Source: a virus
Reading direction: 5' to 3' (one strand)
IMG/VR virus record: IMGVR_UViG_3300018083_000009
Coordinates: 1 to 55,573 of that record
DNA: 55,573 nt
Part shown: positions 50,014-55,573 of the stretch, one piece after another
How positions within the stretch are numbered: position 1 is the stretch's first letter
Layout: each line of letters opens with the position of its first letter
The notes under the pieces: generated by a model
What the model was told of the DNA's origin: nothing
Database searches by the model: none
Seen by the model: only the letters and a program-made list of their open reading frames with translations
Translations under genes and position numbers: made by a program

Positions 50014-50450
50014 ACTTTGATATCGCACTAAATCGAATAACTCATGATCTGGAATTTCATTCTGCACGCGATTATAAGTTGCCGATACCGTCAAACATAA
50101 CCAGTGCAGACGTAAACAAGTTTCGCATATGGGCAATTGATGGTGCTGATAAAGTAGCGCAACAAATTAAAATAAACCTTCTATCGTTTCTAGGAGAATG
50201 GTTTCTCGATGTACGATATGGAGTTCCTTACCTTGAAGAAATACTCGTTAAGAACCCTCGCCTTGCTAGCGTTGAAACTATTTTGCGGAACCATATTGGG
50301 AGCGTTCCTGACGTTGTTCGTATTGATTTCTTTGGTATGGATTGGAGTCGTAAGGATCGTTCGTTACGTGTGGAATTTGCCTGCGAAACTACTTACGGTC
50401 CTATTCGCGAAAGCGTAAAATTGGAGGTGACACCTTATGTCAGAGGTTAA
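50010..50450 (+). CDS. gp25/W-like baseplate wedge protein
   Basis: A 146-residue protein overlapping the spike by four bases. QQIKINLLSFLGEWFLDVRYGVPYLEEIL is the classic gp25/W-like segment, with E, W and the YG pair preserved. These proteins link sheath and wedge and start sheath assembly. Confidence 0.85.
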   Translation: MNFDIALNRITHDLEFHSARDYKLPIPSNITSADVNKFRIWAIDGADKVAQQIKINLLSFLGEWFLDVRYGVPYLEEILVKNPRLASVETILRNHIGSVPDVVRIDFFGMDWSRKDRSLRVEFACETTYGPIRESVKLEVTPYVRG

Positions 50451-50613
50451 AGAGTTCTTTGCATATGGGCAATGGTGGGATAAAGAAGTGATCGAAGCTT
50501 CTGTTCCTTACACTCCTAGAATGAGTCTGGCACCAGCCCCTACTTTAGAAAACTATGAAGATCAACAAATGAATTTGTTTCGTAGAATGGAGGTTCTAAG
50601 TTATGTCGGGTAG
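50437..50613 (+). CDS. Small baseplate-operon protein
   Basis: A 58-residue frame with GGAGG eight bases before ATG, overlapping the gp25-like gene at its start and the baseplate J gene at its end. Sequence MSEVKEFFAYGQWWDKEVIEA..., ending with MNLFRRMEVLSYVG. The strong ribosome-binding site and double overlap support it. Function unknown. Confidence 0.6.
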   Translation: MSEVKEFFAYGQWWDKEVIEASVPYTPRMSLAPAPTLENYEDQQMNLFRRMEVLSYVG

Positions 50614-52084
50614 TCTGAATCCACTTGATTACGGAGTCTTACCGAGTGGATTTAGTCGGATGCGTATGCCGGAAATTCGACAGTCGATTATTGATTCGCT
50701 TACGCAATCGCTTGGCATCACTTTAGAAACGAGACCAGATTCCATCACGGGACAATTCATCGATGTATTCGCAGAACGAGAAGCCACTATGTGGGAACTT
50801 GCGGAAGCGGTTTATTTTGCTATGTATCCTATCTCTGCAACTGGTATTAATCTTGACCATTCTGTTTCTTTTGCTGGTGTTATAAGATTGTTCGCTGAGA
50901 AATCAACAGCATGGTGTGCTTGTTACGGAGTTGAAGGAACAGTTATTCCTGCTGGCAGTATCGTTCGTTCGCAAAACAGTCAAGATAACTTCTTGCTTGA
51001 TGCCACTATTACGATATCAAGACAGTTTACAATCGATACAACGGTGTATGTTAATACCGCAGTTGCTGGCCAGGAGTATTGGATCAGAGTCAACCAATCG
51101 ATTTATCGTTACGTTGCGGTAGCAAATGATTCAACTCTTATCATCGCGCAACATCTTGCGACGCAACTCCTGGCGAGTGGGTTGCAGGTTTCAATTGATG
51201 CTAATTATATTCGAATTTACGGTATCGAATCTATCTCATATGCGCTACAACTATCAGCCGATATCTTGATATTCAAGATTAGTTCCATCGGTAACTTTAC
51301 TTGTGAAGTTTATGGACCTGTTGATATTACCACGCATTCGATTAATCAAATCGTTTCGACTCTAGATGGTTGGGATGCGGTAGATAATTTAGTTGATGGA
51401 CACCTTGGTCGTAATCTGGAAACGGATGATGAATTGCGATTGCGTTATGATACCGGAGTGTTTCGTTTAGGTGCGGCAACATTGGAATCAATTAGAGCCA
51501 ACCTACAACAAAACATAACTGGAATAATTAGTGTTGAAGTTTATGAAAATATCGAAGACGTAACTGATGTTGACGGTAGACCACCACACTCAATTGAAGT
51601 CATTGCGTATGGTGGTGATCCACAAGATATCGCCGATCAAATATATTTAGTTAAGGCCGCTGGCATCGATACGTTTGGATCGTTGCAAGTTATGGTTACT
51701 GGAAGTTCTGGTTATCAACATGAAATTAATTTCAATAGACCAACACCGATTTATATCTGGGTTGAAGTTGACGTAACGTTATATAATGAAGAACAGTTTC
51801 CAGATGGCGGTATACCGCAAATTCAACTGATCGTAACGAACACTGGCAACGACTTTGGGATCGGCAAAGATGTTATACCGCAACGGTTCTTTGGTCCTAT
51901 TTACTCTAATGTTGCTGGTATTTCTAATCTGGTTATTCGCGTTGCCAAAACGACTGACCCTAATATCGTCCCCACAGTCGGTGACTTTAGTGAAGCAATC
52001 ATTCCCATTGCGGCACGAGAACTATCTCAATTCGATGTAACAAAAGTTGCAGTTGCAATCTTTGATGCAAGGCGCGGTCGATGA
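50603..52084 (+). CDS. Baseplate J-like protein
   Basis: A 493-residue protein. PEIRQSIIDSLTQSLGI, GQFIDVFAEREATMWELAEAVYFAMYP and GRNLETDDELRLRYDTGVFRLGAATLESIRANLQQ are typical of baseplate J/gp47-like wedge proteins. ATGGAGGTTCTAAGTT before ATG is a good ribosome-binding site. It controls opening of the baseplate on contact with the host. Confidence 0.9.
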   Translation: MSGSLNPLDYGVLPSGFSRMRMPEIRQSIIDSLTQSLGITLETRPDSITGQFIDVFAEREATMWELAEAVYFAMYPISATGINLDHSVSFAGVIRLFAEKSTAWCACYGVEGTVIPAGSIVRSQNSQDNFLLDATITISRQFTIDTTVYVNTAVAGQEYWIRVNQSIYRYVAVANDSTLIIAQHLATQLLASGLQVSIDANYIRIYGIESISYALQLSADILIFKISSIGNFTCEVYGPVDITTHSINQIVSTLDGWDAVDNLVDGHLGRNLETDDELRLRYDTGVFRLGAATLESIRANLQQNITGIISVEVYENIEDVTDVDGRPPHSIEVIAYGGDPQDIADQIYLVKAAGIDTFGSLQVMVTGSSGYQHEINFNRPTPIYIWVEVDVTLYNEEQFPDGGIPQIQLIVTNTGNDFGIGKDVIPQRFFGPIYSNVAGISNLVIRVAKTTDPNIVPTVGDFSEAIIPIAARELSQFDVTKVAVAIFDARRGR

Positions 52085-52893
52085 ACGAACTAACTAATAT
52101 CGATCTTGAAATATTAGAGCCGCTGGACTTTCCGCATGATCATGCGGAAGTCGCATGGTCGCATTTTCTTGCACAGCATGTTGGTAAGAAAAATACAGAA
52201 GCTTTCGTAAGATCGTTTTATCCTCCGATCAATATTCTTGATAAAGCATTAAATGATTTGTATACGTTACGTTGGTTGGATACTGCGGAAGGTGTTCAAC
52301 TAGATGGTATCGGATCGATCGTTGGTATAACGAGATCAGTTGCCAACTCAGTTTACTTACCGTTCTTTGGTTTCGCTTCACAAATAAGTGGACGTAGTTT
52401 TGGTGTCGCAAGGATGCGTCACAAACGCGAGCCATATGCACAAAGCACCATTCTTGGTGATACCGAATATCGAGCCATAATCTACTTGAAGATTTATCTT
52501 AATAACGGACATGGAACAGCAGAAGAATTAGTCCGCGCATTCAACACCTCTCTTAATGTAACGAGAACAAGAGTCGATGATGCTGGCAATGCCAATGCCA
52601 GAGTCTATATTAATGACTTCATTATGGACAACGATCCGCGTTCACAACTATTGGAGTTCATGATTCCTCGCGCTGCTGGCGTTAAGTTGTGGCCGCATTA
52701 TTATAATGCTGATTTTGTATTTGGTTTCTCAAATCAGAATATGGGTTATTACGGCTTTGATATCGGCATCCTCGCCAGGAGACCTGGAAGTAATATACCT
52801 CCGATTAATGTTACCATGTCGATATGGGACAGAGGCGAATCAATCTACGATAGCGGCAACTCTATCTGGGATCAGCGAGGTATTCCGGGATGA
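52081..52893 (+). CDS. Tail protein I-like (DUF2612) baseplate protein
   Basis: A 270-residue protein overlapping baseplate J by four bases. LNDLYTLRWLDTAEGVQLDGIGSIVGITR, the EYRAIIYLKIYLNNGHGTAEELVRAFN segment and the C-terminal SIWDRGESIYDSGNSIWDQ repeats fit DUF2612/tail protein I, which attaches fibres to the baseplate. The latter repeats often vary between phages. Confidence 0.8.
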   Translation: MNELTNIDLEILEPLDFPHDHAEVAWSHFLAQHVGKKNTEAFVRSFYPPINILDKALNDLYTLRWLDTAEGVQLDGIGSIVGITRSVANSVYLPFFGFASQISGRSFGVARMRHKREPYAQSTILGDTEYRAIIYLKIYLNNGHGTAEELVRAFNTSLNVTRTRVDDAGNANARVYINDFIMDNDPRSQLLEFMIPRAAGVKLWPHYYNADFVFGFSNQNMGYYGFDIGILARRPGSNIPPINVTMSIWDRGESIYDSGNSIWDQRGIPG

Positions 52894-53321
52894 ATAATTT
52901 TGAAAGAAATTTTATTCCTGAACCGAACTCGGGTTGTTTCTTATGGATAGGAACTATTATTCCTAAAGGTTATGGTCATTTTAAATGTGATGGTAAAACG
53001 TTTCGAGCGCATAGATATTCATGGGAATTAGAAAATGGAAAAATCCCTGATGGACTACATGTTCTTCATCGTTGCGATATTAGATCGTGTGTTAATGTAG
53101 ATCATTTATTTCTTGGAACGAATGCGGATAATATGGCGGATAGAGGTAGAAAAGGAAGAACTCAAAACATTGGAATTAAAAATACTATTAAAACGCATTG
53201 TCCTAAAGGTCATTTGTATGACGAAAAGAATACTTATTTTAGACCGAATGGAAGTCGAAAATGTAGAACTTGTAACGCCATATCTATGAAAGAAAGGTTC
53301 TATAATGCCATCTCTCATTGA
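52890..53321 (+). CDS. HNH homing endonuclease
   Basis: A 143-residue HNH endonuclease. GCFLWIGTIIPKGYGHFKCDGKTFRAHRYSWELENG leads to HVLHRCDIRSCVNVDHLFLGTNADNMADRGRKGR (about 57-90), the HNH core. A C-terminal HCPKGHLYD...KCRTCNA forms an extra zinc site. It is inserted exactly between the baseplate and tail fibre genes, overlapping both by a few bases, as expected of a mobile gene that settled without disrupting them. Confidence 0.9.
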   Translation: MNNFERNFIPEPNSGCFLWIGTIIPKGYGHFKCDGKTFRAHRYSWELENGKIPDGLHVLHRCDIRSCVNVDHLFLGTNADNMADRGRKGRTQNIGIKNTIKTHCPKGHLYDEKNTYFRPNGSRKCRTCNAISMKERFYNAISH

Positions 53322-55573
53322 CTTTTCGAAACCAGTTTATGGAACGCCAACGACACAAAGCGTTCGCGATAATTTTCAAATCGCACAAAATGAAATAACG
53401 TCGCTACAACAACTAATTTCAACCGGTCCATTCTTGCCACTTAACGGTGGAATAATGACCGGCAAATTAGAGTTGTGGCGTGATCCTGTTGCCAATCATG
53501 AAGCGGCAACGAAACAATACGTTGATGCAATAGCATTCGCCGGTGGAGGGATGCCGGATGCTCCGAAAAATGGTTTCTATTACGTAAGGGGTGGTGGCGA
53601 AACTACGTTAGCGACTGAGAATGAATGGATCATTGATCCGATCTTTAACTCTATGAAGATATGGGATGCCAACAGAGTATTAATGTTTGGTTTGCATTAT
53701 GATGCGACATTTAATTATTATGAATTTGGAATGAATAATAGTTTCTTCCGTTTTGGAAGAACAAGTAATGTTCTTGAATTATTTATTAATAGTATTGGTG
53801 TTGCTGGTTATAGTTCTAGTGCAATAACATTTAATAGTAAAGTTCTTCCTAGTAACGGAATTAGTTTTGGATCATTAACTTCAACGTCGCCAACCGATTT
53901 TTCTAAACATATTGAATTTTACACTAATTTTGCTGGTATGTCAATTACTGGTGGAAGGTTAAATTTAAATTGTAATGGTTCGATGGTGTTTCTTTCTGGT
54001 GGCGTCGATCTGGCATTTTTTGATCTTTCTCAGGGAGGATTAATTTTTAATAGTGGAGCTACTATTAAGTTATCACAAGATCCAACTACTGGACTCCATG
54101 CAGCAACGAAACAATACGTTGACTCGGTTCGTAGTTTAGTTACTGGATCGTATCTTCCGCTTGTTGGTGGAGCCTTAACTGGTAATTTGTTTTTAAATCA
54201 AACTAATTCTGAAGCAATGTTGACGCTTAATGAGTCTACCGCTAACGGTTTTGCTCGCATAAGATATCAAACTGCAACTCTTCGATGGGTTGCAGGTATA
54301 ACTCTTGGAACAGGTAATTTTAGTATTGGTGATGAAGTTGCTGGAGCTTATAGAATTGAAATGGATGCGGTTGGAAATATTGGTCTTAATGGGTCAGTAT
54401 CTTTACTGAATAATCCTACTGCACCACTTCATGCAGCAACGAAACAATATGTCGATACGAAAGCGGGACAATATCTTCCGCTTACGGGTGGCACAGTTAA
54501 CGGACAAGTTTTTATCGGTCAAGTTCCAAATTATTTCTTAGGTATCACAGGTGGTGGTTCAACGACTCCAGGTTTTATTTCGTTTCACGATAATGCTGGA
54601 AACAGAATTGGTTACGTTGGTTATGGTTTGACAAATCGTTTAGTATTGGCATCTGAGGGTGGTTATACAGGTTGGAATGTAACTGGCGAATTTGTTATCA
54701 ATGGTTATTTAAATGCTGGTGGTGGTGCAATTCTTCAAGGTAATGTTACACTTACGCAAGATCCAACTTCAGCTTTAGCTGTTGCAACGAAACAATACGT
54801 AGACGGAAAGATTGGTGGCGCAGGTTATCTTCCGCTTACTGGTGGAAATTTAACTGGACCATTAGGGATTTTAGTCAATGATGGAGTGCTCGGTCTGTTA
54901 GTTACTGGAGCAACTAAAGGTATTCGTTTCACTGGTAATTCAAACAATTTTTCAATAGAGGGTGTTGATAACACTGGAGTCGGTTCGTATCAACCGCTTC
55001 ACATTGGTGGATCAACTGTTTCGTTTACCGCTCCAACTATATTTAATAGTTCTTTGTCAATAGCAACTGGGCAACCATTGTTTCTTGGACAAGAGCCAAC
55101 AACAGCCGCTCATGCTGTAACGAAAACATATGCCGATACGAAACTAAGTTTGACTGGTGGAAGCTTAAATGGAGACTTAGGAGTTCTTCATTGGATTAAT
55201 ATTGGAAACGGAACTGTAAGGTCTGGACTAAATATCAATATGCTTTCTGCTTCTAGTGGCGGCATATCGTTTCTTTCAAACAATTCTAATCGTTGGATGG
55301 TGGCTCTAGATGCTTATCCGGAAAGCGGTCTTAATGATGGTGGAAACTTAGCTTTTTATGTTTATAACAATGACGGATCGTTTGGAGGAACGCCATTTGG
55401 AATTTCTCGTTTCGATAAGAAAATGTATTCGGAAGCAACGTTGCAAGTTGCGCGTGATCCAACAACCGCACTTGAAGTTGCAACGAAACAATACGTAGAC
55501 GGAAAGGTTGGTGGCGTTGGTTATCTTCCGTTAACAGGTGGTAAATTAACTGGTCGTTTGAATGTCGATACTA
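53305..55573 (+). CDS. Tail fibre 1, N-terminal part (runs across the window join)
   Basis: The 5' part of the 1300-residue fibre that continues at base 1 (3903 bases in all when joined at 55450/1). MPSLIDFSKPVYGTPTTQSVRDNF is the baseplate-attachment region shared with tail fibre 2. It then has six linkers of the form DPxxxxxxATKQYVDxK (near 53480, 54080, 54415, 54760, 55090 and 55455), each followed by YLPLTGG and a beta-rich unit, a modular rod. AGAAAGGTTCTATA precedes ATG. The start lies within the HNH gene. Confidence 0.85.
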   Translation, partial: MPSLIDFSKPVYGTPTTQSVRDNFQIAQNEITSLQQLISTGPFLPLNGGIMTGKLELWRDPVANHEAATKQYVDAIAFAGGGMPDAPKNGFYYVRGGGETTLATENEWIIDPIFNSMKIWDANRVLMFGLHYDATFNYYEFGMNNSFFRFGRTSNVLELFINSIGVAGYSSSAITFNSKVLPSNGISFGSLTSTSPTDFSKHIEFYTNFAGMSITGGRLNLNCNGSMVFLSGGVDLAFFDLSQGGLIFNSGATIKLSQDPTTGLHAATKQYVDSVRSLVTGSYLPLVGGALTGNLFLNQTNSEAMLTLNESTANGFARIRYQTATLRWVAGITLGTGNFSIGDEVAGAYRIEMDAVGNIGLNGSVSLLNNPTAPLHAATKQYVDTKAGQYLPLTGGTVNGQVFIGQVPNYFLGITGGGSTTPGFISFHDNAGNRIGYVGYGLTNRLVLASEGGYTGWNVTGEFVINGYLNAGGGAILQGNVTLTQDPTSALAVATKQYVDGKIGGAGYLPLTGGNLTGPLGILVNDGVLGLLVTGATKGIRFTGNSNNFSIEGVDNTGVGSYQPLHIGGSTVSFTAPTIFNSSLSIATGQPLFLGQEPTTAAHAVTKTYADTKLSLTGGSLNGDLGVLHWINIGNGTVRSGLNINMLSASSGGISFLSNNSNRWMVALDAYPESGLNDGGNLAFYVYNNDGSFGGTPFGISRFDKKMYSEATLQVARDPTTALEVATKQYVDGKVGGVGYLPLTGGKLTGRLNVDT
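55451..55573. repeat. Terminal direct repeat, right copy
   Basis: Identical to bases 1-123. A related but clearly different copy of the same linker sequence exists near 54760, so the exact identity here reflects the same locus read twice and not the internal repeats of the fibre gene. Confidence 0.9.

Overview
The window is a complete or nearly complete tailed-phage genome. Bases 1-123 are identical to bases 55451-55573, and a tail-fibre reading frame continues exactly across that join, so the molecule is best read as a circular (or circularly permuted) map of about 55,450 bp. A contractile-tail gene set (sheath, tube, frameshifted assembly chaperone, tape measure, Dit-like protein, plug, hub, spike, gp25-like wedge, baseplate J) makes it a myovirus of the class Caudoviricetes. 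No integrase, partition or lysogeny module is recognisable, so a lytic life style is likely. The host is not named by the sequence. A phage-borne PEP-CTERM protein points to a Gram-negative host with an exosortase system.

Layout. (1) 53.3 kb through the join to 6.2 kb, rightward: two paralogous tail fibres ending in S74 intramolecular-chaperone domains, two small membrane proteins, a beta-helix-like spike and small proteins. (2) 13.25 to 6.3 kb, leftward: 17 mostly very small genes (zinc-ribbon, winged-helix, coiled-coil, unknown) ending at a clear rho-independent terminator; the last is a possible AcrVA2-like protein. Almost every gap in this operon holds two successive hairpins followed by a conserved ribosome-binding leader. 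(3) 13.25-14.70 kb, no convincing gene: a densely self-complementary stretch that looks like a large structured RNA, a 16-bp inverted repeat, palindromes, an 11-bp tandem iteron array and repeated dyads. This is the divergent control region and a candidate origin. (4) 14.7-31.3 kb, rightward: a ParB/MT-A70 methyltransferase fusion, a DnaE-type DNA polymerase, a SNF2-like helicase, an SSB-like protein, a DEDDh exonuclease, tandem Dam-like methylases, a primase-like protein, a VapE-type helicase and many small genes. (5) 31.3-53.3 kb, rightward: a nuclease, terminase, portal, head genes, a PEP-CTERM protein, and connector, tail and baseplate genes.

The replication genes form a self-contained set: primase plus VapE helicase to open and prime, a DnaE-like polymerase with a degenerate PHP domain, and a separate epsilon-like exonuclease that could supply proofreading. 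Three adenine methyltransferases could modify phage DNA. The late operon is ordered like other contractile phages. I did not recognise an endolysin or a convincing spanin pair.

The most unusual signals are: an octamer GCCAGGAG (either strand) present about 65 times, in genes and in hairpins; the tandem-hairpin punctuation of the leftward operon; the candidate structured RNA near 13.3-13.9 kb; a PEP-CTERM protein inside the head operon; paired-site repeats just upstream of the packaging genes; and a duplicated box ahead of two rightward operons. All functions are inferred from sequence reading alone.
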